From Sporodiniella umbellata (taxonomy: Eukaryota; Mucoromycota; Mucoromycetes; Mucorales; Rhizopodaceae): a stretch of DNA of 64,000 nt. The stretch spans positions 1 to 64,000 of the forward strand of contig JAIXMR010000112.1 in assembly GCA_025677835.1 (NCBI GenBank). The letters run 5' to 3'. The position numbers were made by a program, and so were the translations under genes. Positions within the stretch are counted from its first letter, which is position 1. Every line of letters starts with the position of its first letter. The notes beneath the pieces were generated by a model that was given only the letters and a program-made list of their open reading frames with translations, searched no databases and was not told the origin of the DNA. Positions 45,089 through 58,200 of this stretch are shown here, piece after piece.

Positions 45089-45720
45089 AAAATAGCTAGA
45101 AAAAATCCGTTGCTTTTATTCTTTCGGATCGAACCCTGTTGTATGACGTCTTGCTCTGGAAAAGACACTGTGAGCAACTCCAAGGGGTCCACAAGCAGAG
45201 CTGCCTTGGATCAACAGACACCCAGTGACCTTTGGCTTGGGTCTATTCATCAGGCATTACGAAATCACCTATGCATCGTACCTTGTGGGCATAACACACA
45301 CGCTGGACGTTGACCTCCTGTATTCTGCATCCACACTCTAATGTAACACAGCGCATGAACGAAACATACATACATCACTTACTTTGCAACATCATCCTGA
45401 GAAATCGTTTGGTTAGAAGCGTCAATACTTAAAAAAAAACTTGATTTCTTAACAGAGCTTTATCTACCTTGCTTGTATCACGCTGCATAATTCGGATAGC
45501 TAAAACAATCCAATCACCTAAAACGTACCGATCAACCACTACACACTTTGCTAGGAACTTTTAAAAAGCTCGAGTGTTTTCAGATACCGAAACACCACCT
45601 TTCAAAAGTAAAGTAGAGTGTGAATTCGCGTCGTTTCAATCTCCGACGGACTGTGAAATAAATCTCGTAGCAGCATTTTTTTTTTTTTTTTTTTTTTTTT
45701 GCTTAGAGAGAAACAAGATT
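45032..45720. other. Divergent spacer between FAO2 and RecQ
   Basis: About 690 bp. It holds a T-tract at 45048-45080 against the FAO2 start and another at 45678-45700 before the RecQ start, and no supported gene. Confidence 0.65.
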
Positions 45721-48288
45721 ATGAAAACTTCAAAAACCAATTACCATGAACAATTGGCTTGGTTTAATAGGGTAGTAAAACCAAAAATAATAACAAAGCA
45801 TAACAGAAAGTATAAGCCAGTGGAGGAACAACGACAGAATATTAGAATACGAGGTGGATATTAGCATGTACACAACTACTTTAATAACGTGTAAACTGAT
45901 GACATTTTTTATGCACCTGATAGAAACAATAATCAGCAACAATGACAACAGTAATAACTATCCTCATTACGACAATAACAGCATACGTCACACCAGCCCT
46001 ACGATGAGTAGTCATAACCAAAATACAAATAACAACAACAGTACGCCATCCGAATATCAACCTCCTGCCTTTTCATACACAACTTCTTACAATAGGGTCG
46101 GCCAAAAAGTTCTGGCGAACCCAGAGCCCACTGGGTTAGGGAGAGCGCGCTCGGAGATGAAGAGATCGAATCAAGAGATAGAATGTATCGACCTAACTGA
46201 AAAGCGTTATGAAAAAAGACCCAAGATTGGCCCGTCGCATAGTAGTAGCCTGAACGAGGACATTCTTTCGATCGAGCACGAATTCGATGACGACTTTGAG
46301 TGGGAAGACGAGGAGATGGCACTAAAAGAGAGAGAGAGCGAATTAAAGGAATTGGAGAAACAGTTCAATCAGATATCGCACCAGATCGTCGATACCCTAG
46401 GAAACATCACCAAGGCCAAGCAGGATGCACTGATGAAAGAAAGAAGAGAGCTACAACAAAAAATCAACGATTTGAAAGAACCCCAGAAGCCCCCTTTGAC
46501 AGCTCGCTTGGACAGTTTCTCTATTCCTGCACAAGAAAGTCAAGTGACATCGCCCTTCTTTCATAAGCCAGCTCAGACATCGATACCATCCATACCCACC
46601 ATCACCCAACCCTCGACATCCAAAACTATCCCTGAGCCTAACTTTCCTTGGTCAAGGGATGTCCGGAAAGCGCTTACCCAGAACTTTAAACTTTCGGACT
46701 TTAGGCCAAATCAGCTTGAAGCCATCAACACCACACTGAACGGGGACGACGTGTTTGTGCTGATGCCGACTGGAGGCGGCAAGAGTTTGTGCTACCAACT
46801 ACCTGCTATCATTCAAAACTACAAAACACCAGGTGTTACGTTTGTAGTATCTCCACTTTTATCGCTCATGCAGGATCAAGTAGAACAGCTGGTGAAAGGA
46901 AGAGGGATTGCGGCCGGCATGTTGAATAGTTCAGTGTCTGCCGAACAGAGAAGGTGGATCTATCATAACCTTTATGAGGACCAGCCTTCGCTTCAACTTC
47001 TTTATATCACTCCTGAACTCATGAGTAAATCAGATCAACTGAGAAACGCGATGGATAGCCTTTATAACCGAGGCCGGCTGGCCAGATTCGTCATTGACGA
47101 GGCGCATTGTGTGTCCCAATGGGGTCATGATTTCAGACCAGACTATAAACAACTCGGTTCACTAAAAACAATTTATCCTCAAGTACCTATCATGGCACTC
47201 ACTGCCACTGCGAATGACGCCGTACAAAAAGATGTCATACACAACCTGAGTATCAAACATTGTAAATTCATGAAACAAAGCTTTAACAGAACTAACTTGG
47301 TGTAAGTATGGTCCATATGCTCTCTGTTTCTAAGAAATAGCTTGTTAGGTATGAGATATTAGAGAAAAAAGGAAAAAGACATTTGGATGATATTAGCGAT
47401 TTTATCAAAAAACATTCCAATGAATCAGGCATTATCTATTGTACCTCTAGAAAAGACTGTGAACAGGTAGCAGAAACCTTAAGGAAAAATTATCGTATAT
47501 CGACCAAGCATTATCATGGCAAGATGACATCCAGTGAGCGAAGTGAGGTACAAACAGAGTGGCAAACCAACCGGATACGGGTGATTGTGGCTACCATTGC
47601 GTTTGGTATGGGGATCGATAAAGCCGATGTTCGTTACGTAGTTCACTTTTCGATGCCGTCCTCTGTCGAAGGCTATTATCAAGAGACAGGTCGTGCAGGT
47701 CGGGACGGTCTAAGGGCGATCTGTCGACTGTACTATTCTTTTCAGGATATGCGTACACACAACTATCTCATAGATCAGGGGGAAGGCAGCTGGCAGCAGA
47801 AACAAAGACAAAGAGACAATCTGAATATGATGATGAGGTACTGTGATAACAAAACAGACTGTAGAAGAAAGCAAATCCTTGGTTATTTTGGTGAGAAATT
47901 CAATCCGCAAGGCTGTCAAAAGATGTGCGATAATTGCGTGGCTAATCAGCACACAACAAACTTTCTGAAAAATATGACAAATGAGGCTCAACAATTGATT
48001 CGATTGTTTCAACAAATTCATCCGGATCGTATCACTTTATCTCAACTTGGTGACGTATTTAGAGGTTCCAGACTCAAGCGTATCTTGGAAAATCAGTATG
48101 ATAAACTCCACGGCTATGGCGCTGGAAAAGGCCTATCAAAAATAGACGTTGACCGGCTACTAAAGGCCCTGGTAGCTGATGATGTTATCACTGTTAAATC
48201 TGAATGCAATAACGCTGGGTTCCCCATTTCCTATATTACTGTAAGACCAAAAACTACCCTAGGTTTGAAGTACACGCTCATGAATTTG

Positions 48289-48322
<34 letters not shown>

Positions 48323-48513
48323 TCTAGTCATAAATTTGAAAACTTGTTGAACGGAAACCATTCCGTCCTCTTGAGCTTCTCTTCAGCTGTAAGTACCTTT
48401 GATTATTATCCTCAAAAACAAAGAGAGCTGATACTATAACTCACTAGAGGACCAATTCAACCAGTAACTACAACGCATCATTTGTTGCATCGTCTACATT
48501 AATTAACAACTAG
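45721..48513 (+). CDS. RecQ-family DNA helicase (Sgs1/Rqh1/BLM type)
   Basis: Proposed exons 45721-45809, 45937-47301, 47349-48240, 48323-48388 and 48448-48513, giving 825 aa in phase. Exon 1 ([15 protein letters not shown]) resembles the Rqh1/BLM N-terminal motif, which is why I start here; a later ATG at 45866 is the alternative. The next ~170 residues are polar, acidic and partly coiled. The helicase has [14 protein letters not shown], Walker [16 protein letters not shown], motif [21 protein letters not shown], motif [28 protein letters not shown] and motif [13 protein letters not shown] four-Cys zinc site (YCDNKTDC...CQKMCDNC) and winged-helix RQC region follow. RecQ helicases resolve recombination intermediates and stalled forks. 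No HRDC domain is seen; the protein ends soon after the RQC with a Ser/Asn-rich tail. Confidence 0.9.
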
Positions 48514-48519
48514 AGACCT

Positions 48520-48552
<33 letters not shown>

Positions 48553-48972
48553 CAATAACAACACTAAGCATTTCAATAATAAACACCAATACACTTTGCA
48601 TTTTCTCCCTTACAACGATTTTTTCGTTTGTTTTATTCCTATAGTGTTCCAACCCCATCAGAGCCAAAACTACAAGATTTTGCCAAAAGAGGGGGGGGGA
48701 AACTGTTCTTGGTATCTATAAATACTATAGTAGGATGCCGCGAAATTTAGCATAGACGATTCCCTTAGCCATCGCTCTTTCTTTTTTTATTAAACCTCTC
48801 TCTGGTCTGTTATCACACACATATCAAACATTGTACTACCCTATGCTATGACATATACCAATAAGCGCTATTGGTAAAGTTTAGAAACTGTTTACAAGTT
48901 GTTGGAATTACCACCTAAAACTTTAGGCAAAGCCTCGATAAGAGAACAAGCTTTTGATATGTTGTACTTTAT

Positions 48973-49009
<37 letters not shown>

Positions 49010-50053
49010 GTAAATAAAATTAAGGCTGTGCAAAAAGTTCTGAAAAGTAAAGTCAGAATAAATGACACACCGGTCCTCTTTGGGTTTATATGGTAAATTT
49101 GGTTGGGGCTTTGAATATTCATACTTTAATCGCCATACATGAGAAATGACATGATTGAATACTGCGGCAAATAGCTTGAGATCCAAGACCAACAATTGTC
49201 AAAACACAACGAATAGCAATAATGATCAAGGTAGTACAGACAACACGGACAGTACGGATTGTACCGATAACGCGAAATGTTCTTCTCGTACTGAATCCTG
49301 CCTCGATTAATAGATCGAATGTTCAGGTAGATAAAAACCCAATAATTCCGTAACTTTAGTTGCTTGTTTCGCCACTCATTTTCTAGAATCAACGCTTGTA
49401 TTTTAAAGTGCGACACGATTTCGGTAGTTCCCTATGGATGGATAAAAGGATAAAAGGAAGACAAGAGAAAAAAAAAAAAGAGATGCATAATAAAGACTCA
49501 TGAGGTCCCTGCTTTTATTATTATTACTTTGGAGTATTGTATTACCTTAGGTAATAGTACATCATAAAGTAAACTTTTACGAATAAATTTGTCTCTAGCT
49601 TTACTAAAACCCGCGCCTCATCTCTGCTTTGTTTGTTTTTACGTGGCGTTTTTCCTAATTATCAACAAAAGCTCTTATGAGCTACCCAACTGTATATAGA
49701 GGCTCATGACATCCATTGTCAAAGGGGCCCTTTTTTTTTTTTTTTTCAGTCTGACAGACGATTTGGCTGTCAAAATAAGAGTGTTTCAAGAATGACCCAC
49801 TAAAAACAATATCAGTATTGCTTTCATTTGACGCGTTTTCAACCTAAATTCTGGATTGTGTACTTACCTTATATGGCGTATTGATAGGAACAAAATCTCA
49901 ATGTCTGAGCCTGATGTCTCTTGGCATGTGTGATCCATCTACTCTTAGGCCAGAAAAAAAGTGGCTTAAGTAGCACAAGTAGCACTTGTATAAAAAACGG
50001 CATAACTTTCAACTCTTTTTGCTTTTTTTTTTTTTTTATTTCTTACTCAATCA
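48514..50053. other. Intergenic region before the kinase gene
   Basis: About 1.54 kb. Homopolymers at 48524-48552, 48979-49008 and 50023-50038. One minus-strand frame near 49120-49290 reads as a hydrophobic helix (RTVRVVCTTLIIIAIRCVL), but no full gene could be built around it. Confidence 0.55.
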
Positions 50054-51696
50054 ATGTCAAACACACCATCCCCTAGTAGTTCGAGTAGAAGAAGCCGTCC
50101 ACACTCCGTTGTAGAAACGTTAGGAGCCACAACCTCAGAAACTAAAGAAGGCCTCCGAAAAATTAACAACTATCTGTTAAAGAAAGAAATTGGAAGAGGT
50201 GCTTTTGGAACAGTTCATCTCGGTATTGATGAAAATACAGGCACAGAATATGTAAGCTGAAAGGGCACTTTTTTTTTTTTTTTTTTTTTTTTTTCCTCTT
50301 ATTACAGCTAATGTTGCTTTAGGCAATCAAAGAATTCAGCAAATCAAGATTAAGAAAAAAGGAACAAATGGACCTTTTTCGCCGTTCTGGACCAAGGGGC
50401 CGAATGATGGGTTTGGGTGTAAATAGACAAAGAACAGCACAAATTGGAAGCACAAATCCTCTAGAGCTTGTCCGAGGTGAAATTGCCATCTTGAAGAAAC
50501 TAGACCATCCACATGTAGTTCGACTGTTCGAGGTCCTCGATGACCCGTCTGGTGATTCGCTTTATATGGGTTAGGGTATTCGCCTATTAGAAAAAAAAAA
50601 AAAAAAAAAAAGTTAAAAGGGCAATATTGACAGTTACTCTCTTTATTTTATTTTTTTTTTAGTTTTTGAAATGATGCATAAAGGTGTTTTGATGGCAATC
50701 GAATCAGATCAAATAGCTACACCCTATACAGACGAAAGAGCCAGGAGATGCTTTAAGGAAATGATGCTAGGAATTGAGTACTGTAAGTAGCTACAGCAAA
50801 AATAAGCAGTACTTTTTGTTAATTTAATCCATAATCAGTACATGCTCATGATATTGTTCATCGTGATATTAAGCCTGATAATTTGCTGATTTCTGATGAC
50901 GACGTTTTAAAAATTGTTGATTTTGGCGTTTCGGAGATGTTTGTGAAAGGAAATGATAAACTAAAAAAGTCAGCTGGCAGCCCTGCTTTTATGGCACCTG
51001 AATTATGTGTTGCCAAACACGGTGAGGTCTCAGGTAAAGCAACAGATATTTGGTCAATGGGCGTGACTCTTTACTGTTTGATATATGGAAAGGCGCCTTT
51101 TATGAATGACAATTTGTTGGATCTATACGAAGAGATCAAGGGTGCATCGTAAGTTTGTTATGCCATAAAACAAAAAAAAAAACAAAAAAAAACAAAGCAA
51201 GTAACACCTTTCAGCATTGTATACGGTGATGACACTGACAGTCGTCTTTTGGACCTGTTTAAAAGAATACTTGATAGAAATCCAGAAACTCGTATCACTA
51301 TGAAAGAGCTTCGTGTGAGTTCATACTAAAAAAGTACGATTTTTATGACTTACAATGACCTTCAATGTAGGAGCATCCCTGGGTAACTAACAGTGGTACC
51401 GAGACCATGATACCTGAAGAAGAGAACTGTGCTATTGTCTCTGAAGTCACCGAAGAAGATATGAATAATGCTATCAAAAGTATTGCTAGTTTGTTCGTAG
51501 TGGTAACTAACAAACAGCGTGTACTAATGATAAAGAAACTAAAACATTGGTATAGATAAAGGCAGTATCAAAATTTAAACGTCATTCCCGTTCCTCGTCT
51601 CAACAACAAAATGAAATTCAGCACAGTGAGGTGCAACAGAACCAATTGCCCCAACACGACGAACTACAAGAAAGATTGGAAGATCTGCAAGTCTAA
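50054..51696 (+). CDS. CaMKK-like Ser/Thr protein kinase
   Basis: Seven exons: 50054-50251, 50323-50569, 50663-50782, 50839-51148, 51215-51314, 51371-51502 and 51556-51696, giving 415 aa. Kinase motifs in order are the glycine loop EIGRGAFGTVHLG, lysine in YAIKEFSK, HRDIKPDNLL, DFGVSEMF, and APELC. After the lysine comes an Arg/Gly-rich insert (FRRSGPRGRMMGLGVNRQ) like the RP insert of Ca2+/calmodulin-dependent kinase kinases. The D-F-G-V-S-E activation segment and SAGSPAFMAPEL also match that group, which in fungi activates Snf1/AMPK (Sak1/Tos3/Elm1, Ssp1). The C-terminal tail of ~75 residues is Gln/Ser-rich; a calmodulin site is not obvious, but IKAVSKFKRHSR is basic and amphipathic. A T-tract precedes the start by about 15 bp. 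Confidence 0.9.
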
Positions 51697-51713
51697 CTTC
51701 TATTCAACTTTAA

Positions 51714-51746
<33 letters not shown>

Positions 51747-51984
51747 ATAAAAACAAGCAAGTCAATACATAATTCTTTCAAATCTTTTTATTGAAAAGTA
51801 CTCAGCCATATACTTGTCTTTAAAGTAAATGTATGATTGGAGTGTCTTTCTTTAAAGTACACAAGACTAACCAAGTTACAAAGAAAACTTTAAAAGATAT
51901 TTATTTCTTTAGGAGCCAAAAAAAAAAAAAAAAAAGGGGGGAACATTGGAAAGAATTAGGTTTTTTTTTTAAAAGTTGTAAAGG

Positions 51985-53399
51985 CTAAACGAGGAGATAG
52001 ACCAAGCCGGCTACAGCAGCTAATCCCATGGTGGAACTAGAAAGAGTAGAAGCGCCGCCAGCGAAACTGATGCTTTCTCTCTCTTTACCCTGAGTCATAC
52101 CACCACTCTTTCCATCTTTGATAGAACTTACAGGACTAGACTCCTTTCCAAGAGTGATTTTGACATCGCCGTTGTCAGTAGGGGTTTGACCTACAGTAGG
52201 GGCTATTTGATCCTCTTGCATATTGGCAGCACAGCTCCAAGCAGTTCCCTTCACTACATTTCCACCCTTCAAAGAACGTTCAAGATCGCTACAGGCAACC
52301 TTGGAAGAAGTAGTTTGAACACGCATACCACCACGAACATCTTGGAGAGCAGGAAGTTTATAATCATCAAAGTTACCGGCCAAATCCAAAGTGCCGTGAA
52401 TTTCTCTAAGGCTGGGAAAACCTTCAATAGACATCAATTGGCCGTTGTCGCCGATAGAGAGAGCACCGCTAACTAAGTCCAACTTCTTGAAAGAAACACC
52501 AGTCAACTTCTTGTTGCTAACAATGGTAAAGGTACCACCAACAGTTTGAAGGGAGTCTAGACTGAGCATGGAGAACTGGTTATCGTGGAAAAAAAAGTCG
52601 GATTGAACTGTGGTCAAAGCAGGCATTTTGAGTTCACCCAAGTTCAAGAAGCTACCAGCTTGAAGAGAATTCAAGTTGGGTGCCTATTCATAAAAAATTA
52701 AAACCATTTCAGCTTGGTCTTTTTTTTCTTTTTTTTCTTTTATCACTTTACATTAAACACCATTTCAGGGTTGTTTCCGGTGATGTGAACCTCGTTAGCT
52801 TGCTTGACAGAAGAAAAGTCAAATGCTTGCATGTAATTGTTGTGGGTCAAGGTAAGTGAGCCAATACTTTCAGGTTTAAATCCATCAACTTTAGGGACCT
52901 TGGTATCCTCAATCTTGAAGGTTCCAATCTTGGAGAGACCGGCAGGGAATTGAAGAGCGTCAAGAGCTGGTAAAACAGAGAAGGTCATACTGTTAACTTG
53001 AGTCAACTGGGGAAATTCAGCTTTTCTCAAAATAGTATGATTTTCAATTCTGACTTGACCCTCTACGGTCTTGAGGTGAGGAGCACTGAATCCTCCAAGA
53101 TCTGCATTGTTGGATAAAAACAAGTCTCCCACCAAGTTCTCAACTCCTTCCATAGTAAGCATAGGTGCAACACCGATTTTGTCAACCGTGATTGTTCCTT
53201 CAAAGGTCTTGCAGTGTTTAATAGAATCCAAGTCCAGTTGGTTCAACACTTTAAGAGTTCTTTGGCAGGAAGGGTCAGCTAATCAATAAAGTTTGTATTT
53301 TAATATCTTATCATTTATCTATATAAAGATCTTACAGGCACCCAAAGCAGTTGCACACAACGTGGCGAAAACAATTGCACCTAATGAAAAACGAGCCAT
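51985..53399 (-). CDS. ECM33: Ecm33/Sps2-type GPI-anchored cell-wall protein
   Basis: Three exons: 53399-53336, 53278-52752 and 52683-51985, encoding 429 aa. The signal peptide is MARFSLGAIVFATLCATALG. The body has the leucine-rich, receptor-L-domain-like repeats of Ecm33 proteins, with phrases such as MEGVENLVGDLFLSNNADLG, FPQLTQVNSMTFSVLPAL, LDSLQTVGGTFTIVSNKKL and SLREIHGTLDLAGNFD. Two late cysteines (KVACSDL, AWSCAAN) follow. The C-terminus is Ser/Gly-rich and ends in the hydrophobic SSSTMGLAAVAGLVYLLV, a GPI signal. Ecm33 proteins are needed for normal cell-wall structure. The call rests on overall pattern; specific assignment within the family is tentative. Confidence 0.85.
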
Positions 53400-55294
53400 T
53401 TGTCTTGTTTGTTGAAAGAAAAAAAAAGGTAAGGAGGGGATTTGGATGTGTGGTAAGAAAAAAAAAGATGCAAATGTTGGTTGTATTTATACGTCCAATC
53501 CTCCGAGGCATAAACTATCATTGGTAGCATTCTAGTGATGCTTTTGAAATCGAGGTTGGCTTTTGTTTACTTTTTTAGTCTTTGGTTGCTTTCGAGCTTG
53601 AGAATGTTAGGAAGATGTTTATTCAACCTCTTCTCTAGCTCAAATTTCAACTTTTTACACACGGTTTCAAATGCAGAAAACTTACATACAGGATACTGCT
53701 TATTGTATACACTGTAAATTTTCTCTACTTGACATATTTTTATTTTGAAATTTTTTTTTTTTTTTTTTTTGAACTTACTTTCATGGTCTTTTATTCAAAT
53801 GGATTCATACAAATATAGTTGTCTTTTTGAGATAGGTTTAGCAAAATTTCCGGTCCACGGTTCGCCCTATAGTTTAAAGAAGCTATACGTCTGCCACATC
53901 TTGTTTCGTTTTTCTATTTTTTTTTATAGATAATTTTCCTAACGAGCTATGTATTCCCCAGTAATAGCAACAATTCGATCGAAATGGTTTTCAGCATGCG
54001 TTTTCTTTAAATCCGAAGTCAATATAATAATACATATTCTGCTATAATGCACTAATTTTCCTCTATTCTGTGAATATTTCCGTACTTCTTTTCCCCATAG
54101 AAACATAAACGATAAGGTTTTCAATGAAAAAAAAAATCTCGGCGAGTTTTTTTTCATTTACTTCTAGAATAAACTTCTAAACAAACAAAAAAGAAACAGA
54201 CACATGTAAAAATGTTTCCAGTACCCATATACTTCCAGTTTTCTTGGTTTTATTAAGACTTGATTAACACATAGAAAACCCCTTGTAAGTTTGCGCATAC
54301 ATTGAAGAGAGAGCTTGCCCTTATTACCATTCATGGTCCAAACCACAAAGTTAAAAAACACACTATAAAACATCACAATACACTATAATGCAAATTACTT
54401 GCAAATAACAATGTTTATATAACCCATTATCTTCAATACCCAAAGAACGATACACACCAAACCACTATAAATAAGATGAGGTAAACGTAATGAAGCACTG
54501 TTTTTAGGATAACAAGATCTTCAACATGGTTGTTCTATTATATTTTTCAATTTTATTTTTACTTTTCTTTTTTAAAAGAATGATGTGATTCCGCTGTAGG
54601 CAAGATACGAAATACCCGACGGCTCTATGATAAACTCGGTTAGTTTTCAAGTAAAACTAAAGAAGAAAAACTAAAATAAAAGGCGATCTATTGATATTTT
54701 TGGCTTTTTGTAACCTCAGCCCTTATTACAATACGCTTTCGACAAATCGAGATATATAGTCGCTTTATTTAGATAGCGGATTTTAGGATACAATCGGATC
54801 TGTATCCATCTGAAATTACCCTATACCTATCTTAAGACTACACTACGTACGATGCCAAAGATTTTTTAGTTGATTATAGTTCTACAATCGAAAATGTTCA
54901 AGCTTAGAAATCTTTGTTGGTTTCTGTGTAGTCTACTTGAATATACATCCGATTGGTGTCATATCCATTTATACTATCTATGAAGTCTTTTTTTTTTTTT
55001 TTTTTGCTCAGTTTAGCATAAACGAAATGCTAGCAGATAGTGTTTAAGTATATTTTCTTTTTTTAAAAAAAAACAAAAGATTGAATTTCGAAACGAAAAG
55101 ACTACTTGGCTTACATTTGTACTTTTTTTTGTATCGTTATAAGACTTACATGTGCTTTATTACTTTTGGCCCTTCTTTCCTTAAGACACAGACATTAAAG
55201 GTTTACTTCGTGGACTTTGAAAACTGATATTTTTTCAGTACACTTGTTTTTTTTTTTTTTTTGTCCTTATTTCTGAACAACGTCTTTTTACAAC
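53400..55294. other. Intergenic region between ECM33-like gene and DDB1
   Basis: About 1.9 kb of AT-rich DNA forming a divergent promoter region. T-tracts at 53751-53770, 54987-55004 and 55248-55262. Several short open frames (for example 54164-54376 minus) look like chance in AT-rich sequence. No gene supported. Confidence 0.65.
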
Positions 55295-58200
55295 ATGAGT
55301 TTTTACAAGTACGTTGTAACAGCACAGAAGCCGACATCTACGCAATTCTCAGTAAAAGGATCGTTCACTTGTTCAGAAAGCACCAACTTAATACTAGGGT
55401 AAACATTAATAACTGGATCACCACTTTTATCTTGCGAAAAAAAAAAAGAAAAAAATAAACCTTAAATGCATACATATATTTATATATAGAAAAGGAAACC
55501 GCATTGAAGTGTATACATTGACCCCCGATGGGTTAAAGCCCACCATAGAATTCAGTATATATGGAACCATCATTGCATTAGAATTATTTAAACCAAAAGT
55601 GATTTTAATTTTTTTTTAAAAAAAAACAATAAGCAGCTCAAGTTTGCTGACGCGCATTGCATCTATATGTACATGTTTCTTTTAGCATCAAGAAAAATCT
55701 TCACTTGTACTAATTACTGCACGACACAAATACTGTATATTATCTTACGATGCAACACAACAACAAATTATAACAGAGGGTACAGGTGAAATTACTTTTC
55801 CTAGTCAACCTCGGAATGAAACAGAACATGTCATTACCGCGTTGGATCCTACCTGTCAATACTTGGCAGCAACACTTTATGATTCTACAGTAACACTAAT
55901 AATACTCGATGAAGACAAAATTTATGATACAGCTGTTCAAAGAAAATCGTCGCTTAAAAACAAAGAGGGAAGAAGACGTTCTCAAGAGTCTTTTTACAAT
56001 CCACCTCCAGATCACATCAACATTAGGTACTTTCTTTTTTGAATGGGTATCTGTAAAACATGATTTTAACTATTTTGAAAGTCTTCCAGATAAACAGGTT
56101 ATATCCTTAGCTTTTTTACAAGACAACGAAGATCCAACTCTATTAATTCTTTATGAAGATGCGCTGGAGCAGCGATTTCTCCAGATATTTACTATTCACG
56201 ATCGGCAACTGATTGGAGGCAATATTGTGCTCGATCATTTTGAGACAGACGCTAATTTGTTGATATCCATGCCACCTGCTGTAGGTGGTGTTCTTTTAGT
56301 AGCCAGCCGTTTTGTACGTTATTTGAAACCGAATCGTCCCCCCATTGCGATTGGTATCCGACCGTCTACTATTATTAGGTAACCTGACTATTTTATTTTT
56401 CCGAGAGTCATGAATACTAAACTTTTGTTTTTTTGGGGGAAAAAAAGCTACTGTGTGATGAACAAGGAGGGATCGCGTATTTTACTTGGAGACGCTGAAG
56501 GTATACTCTATCTACTCACTCTGAACACTACCGAGCAACGCGTCGAGTCACTTTCATTTATTCAACTTGGACCAATTTCGATTCCTTCCTGCCTTTCCTA
56601 TTTAGAAAACGACATTGTGTTTGTTGGATCGAACCTGTGCGACTCCCAATTGATTTACATTGAACGCAAAGCGGAGGAAAGTGAAGACATTCTCCAGACG
56701 ATCGAGACCTTTGCCAATTTAGGACCGATCAAAGACTTTTGTGTAGCAGATAAACAGGGACAAACTCAGATCATTACCTGCTCTGGCGCTGACAAAGAGG
56801 GATCTCTCCGGGTGGTCCGTAACGGTGTTGGGTTGAATGAGCTTGCAACAATTCCCATCACCGGAGCCAAAGGAGTATGGGCTCTGGGTGAGGAGGATGA
56901 TTTGCTTTTGCTGTCGATGGTACACCAATCCGCCATTTTACAGCTACAAACAAACCATACGATCGTTCGGCTTGAACGCTACTCAGCTTTGGACTTAAAT
57001 GAAAGGACGTTGGTCGCAGGACGTGCGCTCCATCATAGCATCCTACAAGTCACTGATCGCAGCGTCAGACTGATGGAGGCTCGAGAGACAGGTGTCTTGT
57101 TAGATTCCTGGATGCCCGAAAGCCCCATTGTAGTAGCTAATATCAACCCTACCCAATGCGTTATTTCTCTTGGACATGGTAAAATAGTGGCGCTTCAGCT
57201 GGTTGATCAAAAGCTTGTTGTTGTCGGGTAATACATAGATAGATTGTATATCGATTTTAGCTGACCTTGCTTTACAGTGAAATTCAGCTAGATTACGAAG
57301 TCTCGTGTATTGATATTCATCCTATTGGACCTGCAAGCAAATCAGCTTTTGTAGCTGTGGGTACATGGAACACAGATGCTAACGTATGCCTGTTGTCATT
57401 ACCCCAGCTTGAGCTTATAGCGAAAGAAGGACTAGGGAAGGCTGTGATACCACGTTCGATTTTGATTTCACAGTTCGAAGCCACCAATTATCTTTTAGTC
57501 GCGTCTGGGGATGGCCAATTTTACAACTTTAAGCTGGATTGTATTACAGGGCAGCTATCGGGAAAGAAACGAACGTTTCTGGGTAAGCTCTCGACACATC
57601 TTACCACGTTTTATCTCAATGGGGTGAATCACGTGTTTGCGGCTTCTGACAAACCAAGTGTAATTCATAGCCGAAACCAAAAACTTATTTACTCCAGTGT
57701 AAATCTTAAAGAGGTTCGATGGGCAACACCATTCAACTGTGACACATTCCCTGGAGCAATAGCGCTGATCACACGAGAAGGTTTAGTGATTGGCCAGATG
57801 GAAGAAATTCAAAAGCTGCATATTACCAAAGTACCAACCATTGATACGCCTCGACGAATTGTATATCAAGAAACTTCAAAATCGTTTGGTATTATCACTG
57901 AAAGGGTTCACGATAAATACCGTCCTTCTGATGTTGCTGGAGGCTTCGAAGTGTTGGATGAACAGTCATTCACAGGCAAGTGTGTAGCTATAGCCCCCTT
58001 TTTTTTCGTTTCTTGCGATTTGCTAAACTATTTTATAGCATTGGATCGTGTTTATTTCAAGCATACAGAAAGACCCCTTGCATTAACGACTATCAAATTT
58101 GAAAACGATTCGAATGAATATTACGTTGTGGCTTCTAGTAAAGAGAACGGCCGTGGACGAATCTTGGTTCTTTCGTTGACGCTTGAACGCAAACTGCGGT

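Noticed and set aside
45120..45145. tRNA-like B-box (GGTTCGATCC on the minus strand)
   Set aside because: No matching T-stem, acceptor stem or A-box around it.
49126..49416. Minus-strand frame with Tyr/Cys-rich and hydrophobic stretches
   Set aside because: One alternative frame shows a hydrophobic helix, but no start, exon chain or family match could be built; left as part of the intergenic entry.
56027..56081. Read-through exon of DDB1 containing GTFFFEWVSVKHDF
   Set aside because: A 55-bp GT..AG intron here keeps phase (IN-S-LPDKQVISLAF) and fits DDB1 better.
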